Position numbers and translations under genes: made by a program. The notes below the pieces were generated by a model. That model saw nothing but the letters and a program-made list of their open reading frames with translations. It ran no database searches and was not told the DNA's origin. This document shows positions 32,146 to 41,285 of a stretch of 64,000 nt of DNA, in pieces. The stretch's first letter is position 1, and the number at the start of each line of letters is the position of its first letter. The stretch comes from IMCC45349 sp047219225 (GTDB lineage: Bacteria; Bacteroidota; Bacteroidia; Flavobacteriales; Flavobacteriaceae): positions 2,852,001 through 2,916,000 of the forward strand of contig NZ_CP178208.1 of the NCBI RefSeq assembly GCF_047219225.1, given 5' to 3'.

Positions 32146-33339
32146 TTAGCATTTGTAGGCATTCAGTCTTAAAAAGATAGCATAAGAAATCATACCACAA
32201 ACCGTAAATCCTATAAAAAGTGGTAATACAGAATCAAAAACAAAACTTCCAATATAAGTTGCAATTGGTACAGCCATAACTGTAGATACAAATCCATTAA
32301 TTGCGGCTCCTATACCTGCGATATGACCAATAGGTTGCATTGCTAAAGCTCTTAAGTTGCCAAACATAAAACCAACAGCAATAAACTGTAAGGCAAAAAA
32401 GGTTAATAAAACTGCTAAGCTTGGATTATCACTACTCCAAAATACAACAACATATACCAACGAAATAATACAATAGGCTATAAGCGATACATAAGCAATA
32501 CGTTTCATACCATATTTTACGACAAGCATACCATTTAAATAAGTAGAAAAGCCAATAGCAATGGCTAAACTTGCAAAAATGATTGGAAACTTTTCGGCTA
32601 GATTATACTGTTGCTCAAATATTTGTTGAGATGTACTTAAATACACCATAAATGATCCTGTAATAAATCCAGAAATAAGCGTAAATGCTATGGATTGCTT
32701 ATGTTTTAAGAATTCAAGAGTTCCAGTAATGAATACTCTAGGTGTAAACTTTATGCGTTTTTCTTTTTCTAAAGTTTCAGGTTGACGCCTCCAAAACCAC
32801 AGGATAACAATGACTCCAAAAATTACTTGAATGTGAAATATAGCTTTCCAATCATAAAAGTTAAGTAAAAACTGTCCAAGAGTAGGAGCAATGACTGGTA
32901 TCAAAATAAAAACCATGACTATGAACGACATCACTTTAGCCATAAAGTCGCCACTATACGAATCTCTAACCATAGCAATGCTTAAAGTTCGTGGTGATGA
33001 TAATCCTATGCCTTGAAGCACACGTCCAAAAACCATCATTTCAAAGCTTTTGGTTGTAATACATATATAGCTAGCAATGACAAATAGAAAAAAACCAACA
33101 TATATTATTGGTTTACGTCCAAAACTATCTGATAATGGTCCAAAAATAAGCTGCCCAATACCCAAACCAAGAAAAATCATCGTGATTAACATTTGGTTGT
33201 CGTTGGAGTTTTCGACGTCTAAATAAGTGCCTATTTCTGGTAATGCAGGAAGTAGTGCGTCTATAGATAAAGCTACTATAGACATTAATGAAGCCATTAA
33301 GGCAACAAATTCTACTTCAAAAGATTGTTTGTCTTGCAT
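32146..33339 (-). CDS. MFS drug/H+ antiporter, Bcr/CflA family
   Basis: A 397-residue inner-membrane transporter with 12 predicted segments. Family features are LPALPEIGTYL in the first helix region, the motif A loop GPLSDSFGRKPIIYVG, and RVLQGIGLSSPRTLSIAMVRD. Bcr/CflA proteins export small compounds such as bicyclomycin or chloramphenicol; the substrate here is open. A TACATTTG on the minus strand (33351-33344) lies only 4 nt before the ATG, so transcription may begin at the start codon. It is divergent from the mini-helicase gene. Confidence 0.88.
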   Translation of the reverse strand: MQDKQSFEVEFVALMASLMSIVALSIDALLPALPEIGTYLDVENSNDNQMLITMIFLGLGIGQLIFGPLSDSFGRKPIIYVGFFLFVIASYICITTKSFEMMVFGRVLQGIGLSSPRTLSIAMVRDSYSGDFMAKVMSFIVMVFILIPVIAPTLGQFLLNFYDWKAIFHIQVIFGVIVILWFWRRQPETLEKEKRIKFTPRVFITGTLEFLKHKQSIAFTLISGFITGSFMVYLSTSQQIFEQQYNLAEKFPIIFASLAIAIGFSTYLNGMLVVKYGMKRIAYVSLIAYCIISLVYVVVFWSSDNPSLAVLLTFFALQFIAVGFMFGNLRALAMQPIGHIAGIGAAINGFVSTVMAVPIATYIGSFVFDSVLPLFIGFTVCGMISYAIFLRLNAYKC

Positions 33340-33343
33340 GGTA

Positions 33344-33351
33344 CAAATGTA
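33344..33351 (-). promoter_or_regulatory. Candidate -7 element of the MFS gene
   Basis: TACATTTG on the minus strand, ending 4 nt before the ATG at 33339. The transcript would be nearly leaderless. Confidence 0.35.
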
Positions 33352-33440
33352 ATCGAATTCTTAATAGAGTAGTTAATTAAAACGTGATATGTTGTAATTA
33401 TATAGTTACCTTTATCGACAATAACTTAAACCTAAATTTT

Positions 33441-34052
33441 ATGCCATTTAAAAAACTAGTTGAACCATTAAAAGAAGCTATTTCTCGTAAAGGTTTTGAA
33501 GCGCCTTTACCGTTTCAAAAGGCTATTATATCAAAGATAAAAGGTGGTGCTAATGTGTTTGGAATTGGACCAAAAGATTGTGGTAAAACATCGACTCTAA
33601 TTATAAGTGTGATTCAAAAGCTAAGGGCACAAGCAGTAGAAGATTCACCAAGAGCATTGATTTTTGTAAAAGATAAGAAGGCAGCTCAAGAATTAGAGGC
33701 TGAGTTTAATACATATATAAAGGGTACAGACTTACGTGTGTATTGTGCTTACGAAGAACATAATATTGATGTGCAACGTGAAGAAATATCAATGGGAACA
33801 GATATTATTATTGCAACTCCAAAGCGTTTGAATAGAATATTTTATTTAAATGGAATTCACTTAGGGAAATTACAGTTGTTTATAGTTGAAGATGCGGAGT
33901 TTTTATTTACGTCAAATATGCTTGCCGAAGTTTCTAGAACTCCAGAAAGTATTAGTAAATGTCAATACTTAGTGTTTTCAACAAAATACGACCAACGTTT
34001 TGAGCGTTGGCAAGACAAGTTTATGTACAATGCGCAAATAATAAAAGGATAA
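33441..34052 (+). CDS. Single-domain DEAD-box helicase-like protein
   Basis: A 203-residue protein from ATG 33441 (MPFKKLVEPL); the longer frame from 33384 has no support. It matches only the first RecA-like domain of DEAD-box RNA helicases: a Q-motif region GFEAPLPFQKAII, a Walker A GPKDCGKTS, IIATPKRLNRI, and in place of DEAD the sequence EDAE (IVEDAEFLF), with FSTK instead of SAT. The second domain is absent and the reading frame ends normally. ATPase or unwinding activity is doubtful; a regulatory or RNA-binding role is possible. Confidence 0.8.
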   Translation: MPFKKLVEPLKEAISRKGFEAPLPFQKAIISKIKGGANVFGIGPKDCGKTSTLIISVIQKLRAQAVEDSPRALIFVKDKKAAQELEAEFNTYIKGTDLRVYCAYEEHNIDVQREEISMGTDIIIATPKRLNRIFYLNGIHLGKLQLFIVEDAEFLFTSNMLAEVSRTPESISKCQYLVFSTKYDQRFERWQDKFMYNAQIIKG

Positions 34053-34076
34053 AAAATATAATAAAACACTATCATT

Positions 34077-34523
34077 ATGCTTACTCAAACATTAATAAAA
34101 CTTTTTAAAAGAGATTTAAATAAACTTATTACAGAGGTTAATTTATATAAAGATGAATCTAATTTATGGTTAACATCTAAAGAAGTATCTAATTCTGCAG
34201 GAAATTTATGTTTACATATTATCGGAAATTTGAGTACCTTTATAGGAGCTGAGTTTGGTAATACTGGTTATATAAGACAGCGAGACTTAGAATTCTCTTT
34301 AAAAGACGTACCAAGAACTGATATGGTAGCCCAAGTAAAGGAAGTAATTACCATAGTAGAAAACACCTTATCAAGCTTAACTGAAGACGATTTACAAAAA
34401 GAATATTCACGTCGTGTTTTTGAAGATACTATGACTACAGAATACTTTTTGGTGCATTTAAGTATGCATTTAGCATACCATTTAGGACAGATTAACTACC
34501 ACAGACGATTATTAGATTTTTAA
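34077..34523 (+). CDS. DinB-like protein (DUF1572 type)
   Basis: A 148-residue four-helix-bundle protein of the DinB/YfiT superfamily. The histidines expected to bind metal are LCLHIIGNLS near residue 47 and HLSMHLAYHLGQINYHRR at the end, two helices apart. Members are metal-dependent thiol transferases or of unknown function. It lies 24 bp after the mini-helicase gene and 1 bp before an acetyltransferase, so the three probably share a transcript. Confidence 0.82.
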   Translation: MLTQTLIKLFKRDLNKLITEVNLYKDESNLWLTSKEVSNSAGNLCLHIIGNLSTFIGAEFGNTGYIRQRDLEFSLKDVPRTDMVAQVKEVITIVENTLSSLTEDDLQKEYSRRVFEDTMTTEYFLVHLSMHLAYHLGQINYHRRLLDF

Positions 34524-34524
34524 A

Positions 34525-35055
34525 ATGAAACCTATAGAAAATTACAGCATTACATTATTTGATACCAATAAAAGTGAATCTTTTTTTAAACTTATAGACG
34601 ACAATAGGGTTAATTTAGAAGATTATTTTGCAGGTACAGTTTCCAGAACTAAAACATTGGGAGCTACAAAAATGTATTGCGATGTAATTAAAAGTAAGAT
34701 TATTCAAAAAAAGTATTTTCCATACGTTATTGTTAAAGACGATACCCAAGAATTTGTAGGTTGGATTGATGTAAAGAATATTGATTGGGATACACAAAAA
34801 GCTGAACTAGGTTATTTTGTTGATAGTAAGCATGAGGGTAAAGGAATTGTAACACAATCTTTAGGAACTGTTATTGACCATGTAGTGAAAAAGTATAATT
34901 TTAAGAAGTTACTTTGTCGTGTTAGTAGTACAAATAAAGGAAGTATTGCTGTAGCAGTAAAAAATGGATTTGAGTTAGAAGGTACTATTCGTAGAGATTA
35001 TAAAACTACTAAAGGTGAGTTAATAGACTTGAATTATTATGGTCGAATTTTTTAG
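34525..35055 (+). CDS. GNAT acetyltransferase
   Basis: A 176-residue RimJ/RimL-type GNAT protein. Signature segments are FVGWIDVKNIDW, ELGYFVDSKHEGKGIVTQSL (acetyl-CoA loop with the R/Q-x-x-G-x-G/A pattern as HEGKGI) and VSSTNKGSIAVAVKNGFELEG. The ending TIRRDYKTTKGELIDLNYYGRIF is typical of ribosomal-protein-acetyltransferase-like members. It follows the DinB-like gene by 1 bp and is the last gene before a bidirectional terminator. Confidence 0.88.
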   Translation: MKPIENYSITLFDTNKSESFFKLIDDNRVNLEDYFAGTVSRTKTLGATKMYCDVIKSKIIQKKYFPYVIVKDDTQEFVGWIDVKNIDWDTQKAELGYFVDSKHEGKGIVTQSLGTVIDHVVKKYNFKKLLCRVSSTNKGSIAVAVKNGFELEGTIRRDYKTTKGELIDLNYYGRIF

Positions 35056-35086
35056 TTAATACGAGTTTTAATTAAATAAATAGATT

Positions 35087-35118
35087 AAAAAAGCCACTCA
35101 AATGAGTGGCTTTTTTTT
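35087..35118. terminator. Bidirectional terminator
   Basis: Stem GCCACTCA / TGAGTGGC with an AA centre, flanked by an A run and a T run. It separates the convergent acetyltransferase and acyl-CoA carboxylase genes. Confidence 0.92.
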
Positions 35119-35120
35119 AA

Positions 35121-36662
35121 TTATAATGGAATATTACCATGTTTCTTTTTCGGATTTTTTGCTTTTTTATCTTCAAGCATACTAAACGCCTTAATTAATT
35201 TGCGTCTTGTTTCTTTTGGTAAAATAACTTCATCAACAAATCCACGTCTTGCTGCTCTGTAAGGGTTGGCAAACTTTTCGGCATATTCTGCTTCTTTTTC
35301 CTTCCATTTTTCTTCAGGATTCTCAGCAGTTTTTATTTCCTTTTTGAAGATGATTTCTGCTGCACCTTTAGCTCCCATTACAGCAATTTCGGCTGTTGGC
35401 CACGCAAAATTCATATCAGCGCCAATATGTTTAGAATTCATAACATCGTAAGCACCACCATAAGCTTTACGTGTAATAACAGTAATTCTAGGAACTGTAG
35501 CTTCACTAAATGCATATAATAATTTTGCACCATGAACTATAATACCATTCCATTCTTGGTCAGTTCCTGGTAAGAATCCTGGAACATCTTCTAATACAAG
35601 TAAAGGAATATTAAAGGCATCACAAAAACGTACAAAACGTGCAGCTTTAGTTGAGCTGTTTACATCAAGTACACCTGCTAAAAACATTGGTTGATTAGCA
35701 ATTACACCAACACTTTTACCACCTAATCGTGCAAATCCTACGATGATGTTTTCTGCAAAATCTTTATGAATTTCATAAAATGAATCTTCATCAATAATAC
35801 CATTTATTACCTCATGCATATCATAAGGTTTGTTTGGATTATCAGGTACAATATTGCTAAGACTATCTCTTATTTCATCTTTAAATTCAAAAGGTAAATC
35901 TTTTGGTTTTTCCTTGTTGTTTTGAGGTAAGTAGCTTAATAGTTTTTTTACATCTTCAAGACTCTCTACATCATTTGCTGATGTTACATGAGCTACACCA
36001 GATTTTGTTGAATGGGTAGATGCACCACCTAGTTCTTCACTAGTTACTTCTTCGTTAGTTACTGTTTTTACAACATTTGGCCCAGTTACAAACATATAAC
36101 TAGTGTCTTGTACCATAATTGTAAAGTCTGTCATTGCTGGCGAATATACTGCACCTCCTGCACAAGGTCCCATTATGGCTGATATTTGTGGAATAACTCC
36201 TGATGCCATAACATTTCTGTAAAAAATATCTGCATAACCACCTAACGAACGTACACCTTCTTGAATACGAGCACCACCAGAATCATTAAGTCCAATAACA
36301 GGCGCACCAACTTTCATGGCTAAGTCCATTATTTTACAAATTTTTTCGGCATGTGTCTCAGAAAGTGAACCACCAAACACAGTAAAATCTTGTGCAAATA
36401 CATAAATTAATCTACCATCAACAGTACCATAACCAGTTACTACACCATCACCAAAAAACTGCATATCTGCCATACCGAAATCGGTAGTTCTATGTGTTAC
36501 TAAAGCACCAATTTCTTCAAACGAACCTTCGTCAAGTAAATAGTTTACACGTTCTCTAGCTGTTAATTTTTTATTTTTATGCTGGCGTTCTATACGTTGC
36601 TCACCTCCACCTAAATAGGCTTTTTGTAAGCGTTCATTTAATCCTTTTATTTTATCGTCCAT
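35121..36662 (-). CDS. Acyl-CoA carboxylase carboxyltransferase (beta) subunit
   Basis: A 513-residue carboxyltransferase, probably of propionyl-CoA carboxylase. Hallmarks are LNDSGGARIQEGVRSLGGYADIF (oxyanion region of the first crotonase-like domain), GPCAGGAVYSPAMTDF, and in the second domain EDVPGFLPGTDQEWNGIIVHGAKLLYAF and KAYGGAYDVM. The residue after QEW-type positions that distinguishes acetyl- from propionyl-CoA suits the propionyl type, but this is not certain. It is 3 bp downstream of the biotin carboxylase gene, and the three genes form an operon. The reaction makes methylmalonyl-CoA from propionyl-CoA and carboxybiotin. Confidence 0.9.
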   Translation of the reverse strand: MDDKIKGLNERLQKAYLGGGEQRIERQHKNKKLTARERVNYLLDEGSFEEIGALVTHRTTDFGMADMQFFGDGVVTGYGTVDGRLIYVFAQDFTVFGGSLSETHAEKICKIMDLAMKVGAPVIGLNDSGGARIQEGVRSLGGYADIFYRNVMASGVIPQISAIMGPCAGGAVYSPAMTDFTIMVQDTSYMFVTGPNVVKTVTNEEVTSEELGGASTHSTKSGVAHVTSANDVESLEDVKKLLSYLPQNNKEKPKDLPFEFKDEIRDSLSNIVPDNPNKPYDMHEVINGIIDEDSFYEIHKDFAENIIVGFARLGGKSVGVIANQPMFLAGVLDVNSSTKAARFVRFCDAFNIPLLVLEDVPGFLPGTDQEWNGIIVHGAKLLYAFSEATVPRITVITRKAYGGAYDVMNSKHIGADMNFAWPTAEIAVMGAKGAAEIIFKKEIKTAENPEEKWKEKEAEYAEKFANPYRAARRGFVDEVILPKETRRKLIKAFSMLEDKKAKNPKKKHGNIPL

Positions 36663-36665
36663 GAC

Positions 36666-38108
36666 TTATTGTATTGGTAGTCTTAATAGTTTTTGATCTT
36701 CTAAGTATTGTTTAACTGCAATTAATGCTGCAATTTGAGCTTCTTCTGTATGTTGCGCTTCAAGTTTTTCTGGAGAATAATATTTTTTAACAAAGTGTGT
36801 GTCAAAATTTCCAGAACGGAAAGCTTCATGTTGGCAAACAAATTTTCCAAACGGAAGTGTAGTTTGTACACCTTTTACATGATAATTCTCAATAGCATGA
36901 ATCATTAATTGTATGGCTTCATCACGTGTTTCTCCATAAGTAATCAGTTTTGATAACATTGGGTCGTAATAAATAGGAATGTCCATACCTTCTTCAAAAC
37001 CATTATCTACTCTTATATTTTTCCCTACAGGAAGTTTATAAACTTCTAAATTTCCAACACTAGGTAAGAAATCGTTTAGAGGATCTTCGGCATATACTCT
37101 TAATTCAAGAGCATGTCCATTAATTTTTAAGTCTTCTTGTTTAATATCTAGCTTTTCGCCTCTAGCTACACGAATTTGTAATTCAACTAAATCCACTCCA
37201 GCAATTAATTCGGATACTGGATGTTCTACTTGTAGACGTGTATTCATTTCAAGGAAGTAGAAGTTGTGGTCTGCATCTAATAAAAATTCAACAGTACCAG
37301 CACCAATATAATCACAAGAACGTGCTACATCAATGGCAGCTTGTCCCATACGCTCTCTTAATTGTGGTGTTAACACAGCTGAAGGTGCTTCTTCAACAAC
37401 TTTTTGATGACGACGCTGTACACTACATTCACGTTCAAAGAAATGAAGAATATTACCATGCATATCTGCCATCACTTGAATTTCAATATGACGAGGAGAA
37501 GTAACATATTTCTCTACAAAAACAGAACCATCACCAAAGGCAGAAGTTGCTTCACTAATGGCACGTTCCATTTGTTCTACAACATCTTTTTCTTCATTTA
37601 CAACACGCATTCCTTTTCCACCACCACCAGCAGCAGCTTTTATTAATATTGGGAAACCAATCTTTTTTGCAATTTCAACAGCTTCATTAGGATCTGTAAT
37701 TGCATGATCTACACCAGGAACCATTGGGATGTCATAATTTTTAACTGCATCTTTTGCAGCTAATTTATCTCCCATCATTTTAATGGCTTTTGATCTTGGA
37801 CCTATAAATGTGATGTTGTTATTTTCAACAGTTTCTGCAAAATCTGCATTCTCACTTAAAAATCCATAACCTGGATGAATACCATCAACGTTCAATGATT
37901 TTGCTACATCTACTATTTTTGAACCTAATAAGTACGATTGGTTTGAAGGTGCTTCTCCAATACAAACGGCTTCATCTGCATATTTAACATGAGGCGCATT
38001 CCTGTCAGCTGTAGAATACACTGCAACTGTTTTAATACCCATTTTTTTTGCTGTACGCATTACTCTTATGGCTATTTCACCTCTATTGGCTACTAATATC
38101 TTTTTCAT
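36666..38108 (-). CDS. Biotin carboxylase subunit of acyl-CoA carboxylase
   Basis: A 480-residue biotin carboxylase from ATG 38108 (MKKILVANRGEIAIRVMRT), one base after the stop of the biotin carrier gene (TAAG ATG); the upstream in-frame ATG at 38123 would overlap that gene. ATP-grasp marks are AAAGGGGKGMRVV, FVEKYVTSPRHIEIQVMADM, ECSVQRRHQKVVEEAPS and FLEMNTRLQVEHPVSE. It carboxylates biotin with bicarbonate and ATP. There is no fused carrier domain, since the carrier is a separate gene, as in other Bacteroidota. Confidence 0.95.
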   Translation of the reverse strand: MKKILVANRGEIAIRVMRTAKKMGIKTVAVYSTADRNAPHVKYADEAVCIGEAPSNQSYLLGSKIVDVAKSLNVDGIHPGYGFLSENADFAETVENNNITFIGPRSKAIKMMGDKLAAKDAVKNYDIPMVPGVDHAITDPNEAVEIAKKIGFPILIKAAAGGGGKGMRVVNEEKDVVEQMERAISEATSAFGDGSVFVEKYVTSPRHIEIQVMADMHGNILHFFERECSVQRRHQKVVEEAPSAVLTPQLRERMGQAAIDVARSCDYIGAGTVEFLLDADHNFYFLEMNTRLQVEHPVSELIAGVDLVELQIRVARGEKLDIKQEDLKINGHALELRVYAEDPLNDFLPSVGNLEVYKLPVGKNIRVDNGFEEGMDIPIYYDPMLSKLITYGETRDEAIQLMIHAIENYHVKGVQTTLPFGKFVCQHEAFRSGNFDTHFVKKYYSPEKLEAQHTEEAQIAALIAVKQYLEDQKLLRLPIQ

Positions 38109-38109
38109 C

Positions 38110-38595
38110 TTACTCAAATTCAATTAATAATTGGTTTTTTTCTACTGCATTACCTTTTTCTACTGAAATGGATTTGATAACACCTTCTCTAGGAGACGTG
38201 ATAATATTTTCCATTTTCATAGCTTCTAATATTAAAAGATTATCATCTTCATTAACACTTTGACCTACTTCTACGTTAATATCTAATATAAGTCCAGGCA
38301 TTGGAGCTTTAATTGAATTGACATGTTTTGCAGCACTTAGTGAGAATCCCATCTCATTAATCAACTGGTCAAGACCATTAGCAATATTGACATTATAAGT
38401 GTTGTTGTTCACTTTTACAGCATAGACCTTTTTATTGAAATTTCCATTTTGAATTGTTGCTTTAAAAGAAGTATTATCTTTTAAAACATGATAATTTCCG
38501 TTTGAAGTACTTATGGCATCTAAGTTGGAAACATCATTTTCAGTGACGTCAAATTCTTTCGAATTATTGACTTTTACTTTAAATTTTTCACTCAT
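38110..38595 (-). CDS. Biotin carboxyl carrier protein of acyl-CoA carboxylase
   Basis: A 161-residue carrier protein. The C-terminal 75 residues are a biotinyl-lipoyl domain with the biotinylation motif EAMKM; the modified lysine is K127. A proline-rich hinge is short (NSIKAPMPGLILDINVEVG). The N-terminal half is a small beta-rich extension (MSEKFKVKVNNSKEFDVTEN) found in Bacteroidota propionyl-CoA carboxylase carriers. First gene of the operon carrier-biotin carboxylase-carboxyltransferase. It moves carboxyl groups between the two enzymes. Confidence 0.92.
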   Translation of the reverse strand: MSEKFKVKVNNSKEFDVTENDVSNLDAISTSNGNYHVLKDNTSFKATIQNGNFNKKVYAVKVNNNTYNVNIANGLDQLINEMGFSLSAAKHVNSIKAPMPGLILDINVEVGQSVNEDDNLLILEAMKMENIITSPREGVIKSISVEKGNAVEKNQLLIEFE

Positions 38596-38639
38596 TTGAG
38601 TTGTATTTAAACGTTTATATTATGTTGTTTTATGCAGTT

Positions 38640-39308
38640 TTAAATAAGTCCTCTTCGGCTAGAATTATAGAACAAATTTGATAGTGCAAGGTTGTTTTTT
38701 TTTCGTAATAAAGTTATGATTTTTATCATAATTATAGCTGTGATGAATGCATCACCAGAAGCCGTATGTCTATCATGTTTTTTTATTTTAAAAATGTCGC
38801 TTAACTCATCTAAACTATAGTGTTTATTGATGGTTTGAGACGATAGTGTTTTTTTGTAAAGCACACCAGTATCTAAAACTTTGTTTTTTAGTTTAGGTAA
38901 ATTATGCGATTTCAAAATTTGATTTATCATAGCTATATCAAAGGCTGCATGATGCGCCACTAAAATCGCATTTTTTATATAGTTTAAAAATAAAATCAAT
39001 GCTTTTTTTTCATCGATTTTATCGATACTTCCTTCTTTAAGAATTCCATGGATTTCAACGGTTTCAGAGTTGAATTTTTCTTGTTTAAGATATGCTTCAA
39101 AACTATCATTAACATCTATAGTGTTTCCAGTTACTGCTACAGCACCAATAGAAAGTACCTTGTCCTTTATTATGTCTAATCCTGTGGTTTCGGTATCAAA
39201 AACAACAAATCGTACTTTCTCTAAGTTGGTTTCTTGTGCATTTTTGAAATAACTAGTGTAGTTATTCCAAAACTCAGGATACGATTTGTTATTAAACCAA
39301 TTTAACAT
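38640..39308 (-). CDS. 3'-5' exonuclease, DnaQ/PolC-epsilon family
   Basis: A 222-residue DEDD exonuclease domain protein: VVFDTETTGLDIIKDKVLSIG (Exo I), LVAHHAAFDIAMINQIL (Exo II) and HDRHTASGDAFITAII (Exo IIIe with HxxxxxD). Such proteins can proofread or degrade single-stranded DNA or RNA. The gene starts 1 bp after the stop of the CNMP/CBS/DUF294 gene, and this pairing is common in bacteria near acetate-metabolism genes. The link is unexplained. No polymerase domain is attached. Confidence 0.88.
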   Translation of the reverse strand: MLNWFNNKSYPEFWNNYTSYFKNAQETNLEKVRFVVFDTETTGLDIIKDKVLSIGAVAVTGNTIDVNDSFEAYLKQEKFNSETVEIHGILKEGSIDKIDEKKALILFLNYIKNAILVAHHAAFDIAMINQILKSHNLPKLKNKVLDTGVLYKKTLSSQTINKHYSLDELSDIFKIKKHDRHTASGDAFITAIIMIKIITLLRKKNNLALSNLFYNSSRRGLI

Positions 39309-39309
39309 A

Positions 39310-41220
39310 CTATAGCATTTGAGAAAGTTTAAAGCGTGTACTTATTAATTCTTGTACATCTTTTATAGGTTTAAAAGCGCTTTTTAGTTTTAACCTGTTT
39401 GCTTTATCAAGAGTTTTTAAATCTAAAAACCTACCAGAATCATGGTCTTTTAAACCATCAACAGTTCTAAATCGCAATAGGACTTTAAATGCATTGATAC
39501 ACGAAATATATAAGTCTTTATTTTGTGGCTCTAATTCTGCCATTTTTTCATATCGTTGAATAGTACTATTACAGTCTTTAATGTTTTTAGATAGAATTAA
39601 AAGTCTAGCTGCATCTACTAAAGGCATTAATGCTCTTGCTTTTAAATCAAATTCATTCTTATGCTCGCCACTTTGTTCTACTAAAAATTGCCTAAAGAAA
39701 CTTAAAGGTGGAGGGTTTTTTAAGGCATTTAACGCTAGGAAGTTTAAGAAAATTTCATAGGTGTCAATAGCTTTAAAAATGCTTTCGGACATTTCTTCAA
39801 TCAATAAAGCATCACCATGCACTAAATCAAAATCAAAAAATATGGTGCAAAGCATTATTTTGTCTTCATCGGGATGTGTAATCCAATTATTGAATTGTTT
39901 TTTCCATTCATTTAAGGATAAACACCATTTAGTATTGCTTGCCATCATATTTGCTGGACAATATTCAAAACCAATGGTATTTAATTTTTGAGTAATAAGT
40001 TTTGATAGTTTTAAGAAGTACGTTTTGGTAGAGTTGTAATTATCCTCTGAAACATCTTTAAAAACTAAGGCGTTATCTTGGTCTGTAAGTAATAGTTGTT
40101 CTTGTCTTCCTTGGCTACCAAGAGCTAACCATCCAAAAGTTGTAGGTGGTTCTTGTGGCATTTCAGAGATAGAAAGCTCGATTGCTCTTTTGGTAATAGT
40201 ACTATTAATAGCCGAAATAATTTTAGAGATAAAACCAATGGGAATATTTTGATTTAAATAACGTTGTAGAAGCCCTTGAGCCTTATCTCTAATATATTTT
40301 AAGGTTTCAGCATCTTTAGCACGTTTTACTTCTTTAACCAATACTGAAGGGTTATTTCCTCTAATAACAATAATATCGTGTTCGGAAAGAATACCACATA
40401 ATTCTGAATTTGAAGTACCATCTTTGGTAATGCACAAATGTGTAATACGATTTTGAAGCATACCTATTTGTGCCTCAGCAACAGAAATATTTTCAGGATA
40501 AGTAATTACTGGAAACGACATAATTTTAGTTACACAATCTTCTATATTAAATAGACCTGTGGCTATTTTAGTACGTAAATCTTTGTCTGTTATAATTCCT
40601 AACGGTTTGTTATTTTGTGTTATAACTATGGATCCAACACGTTTGTTGGTCATTATAGTTGCAGCATCTTTAATACTAGTTTCTTGACTGCAAGTAACAG
40701 GGTTTTTAGAGTATTCGGCCGATTGCACTTCGGTAAAACTTGATAAATCTTTTTGGAGATTTATATCATTAGCAAAAAGCGCATCTTTATGTTCGGTTTG
40801 GTAAGGTTGTTTTGTATTAGTGACAAAACTTGCCATTAAGTATTTGTTAGCCTTAATGTTTGAGCTAATTAACTCATCTAATAACTGCGAAGAAATACTG
40901 TAAATAATACTCTCTTCTAATGCTTTAGCATTTAATACATATTGGTCTTTTCTTACCAGTGCTCTAAGTCCAAAAATATCACCTTCATCACATTGGTCTA
41001 CAAAAGTACTTTCATCTCTAGTTAACCCAATGGCACCATCTTTTACTACATAAAATTCATTTTTTACCTTTTCGTTTATTTGAAAAAGAAAAGCGTCTTT
41101 TTCTAAATACACAACTTTTACATTTTTACAGATAGTAAGTAAATTGTCTTCTGATAGGAAACTAAAAGGAGGGAAGTCCTTTAAGAAATCATAAATGCGT
41201 TCAGCTATGGTATTCTTCAT
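39310..41220 (-). CDS. Cyclic-nucleotide-binding/CBS/DUF294 nucleotidyltransferase-like protein
   Basis: A 636-residue multidomain regulator. In order: a CRP-like cyclic-nucleotide-binding fold (about 15-140), a pair of CBS domains (about 170-285; KRVGSIVITQNNKPLGIITD), a DUF294 nucleotidyltransferase domain (about 300-450; LGSQGRQEQLLLTDQDNALVF with the GS and DxD marks), and a DUF294 C-terminal domain. Related to the GlnD-like nucleotidyltransferases, it probably modifies a protein in response to adenine nucleotides or a cyclic nucleotide. It leads the exonuclease gene by 1 bp. The substrate is unknown. Confidence 0.9.
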   Translation of the reverse strand: MKNTIAERIYDFLKDFPPFSFLSEDNLLTICKNVKVVYLEKDAFLFQINEKVKNEFYVVKDGAIGLTRDESTFVDQCDEGDIFGLRALVRKDQYVLNAKALEESIIYSISSQLLDELISSNIKANKYLMASFVTNTKQPYQTEHKDALFANDINLQKDLSSFTEVQSAEYSKNPVTCSQETSIKDAATIMTNKRVGSIVITQNNKPLGIITDKDLRTKIATGLFNIEDCVTKIMSFPVITYPENISVAEAQIGMLQNRITHLCITKDGTSNSELCGILSEHDIIVIRGNNPSVLVKEVKRAKDAETLKYIRDKAQGLLQRYLNQNIPIGFISKIISAINSTITKRAIELSISEMPQEPPTTFGWLALGSQGRQEQLLLTDQDNALVFKDVSEDNYNSTKTYFLKLSKLITQKLNTIGFEYCPANMMASNTKWCLSLNEWKKQFNNWITHPDEDKIMLCTIFFDFDLVHGDALLIEEMSESIFKAIDTYEIFLNFLALNALKNPPPLSFFRQFLVEQSGEHKNEFDLKARALMPLVDAARLLILSKNIKDCNSTIQRYEKMAELEPQNKDLYISCINAFKVLLRFRTVDGLKDHDSGRFLDLKTLDKANRLKLKSAFKPIKDVQELISTRFKLSQML

Positions 41221-41285
41221 AGCTACTAAATTAGATAAAAATTGACTCTAAATGTATGAGTCTTATCATGTTTTATGCTAATTTG

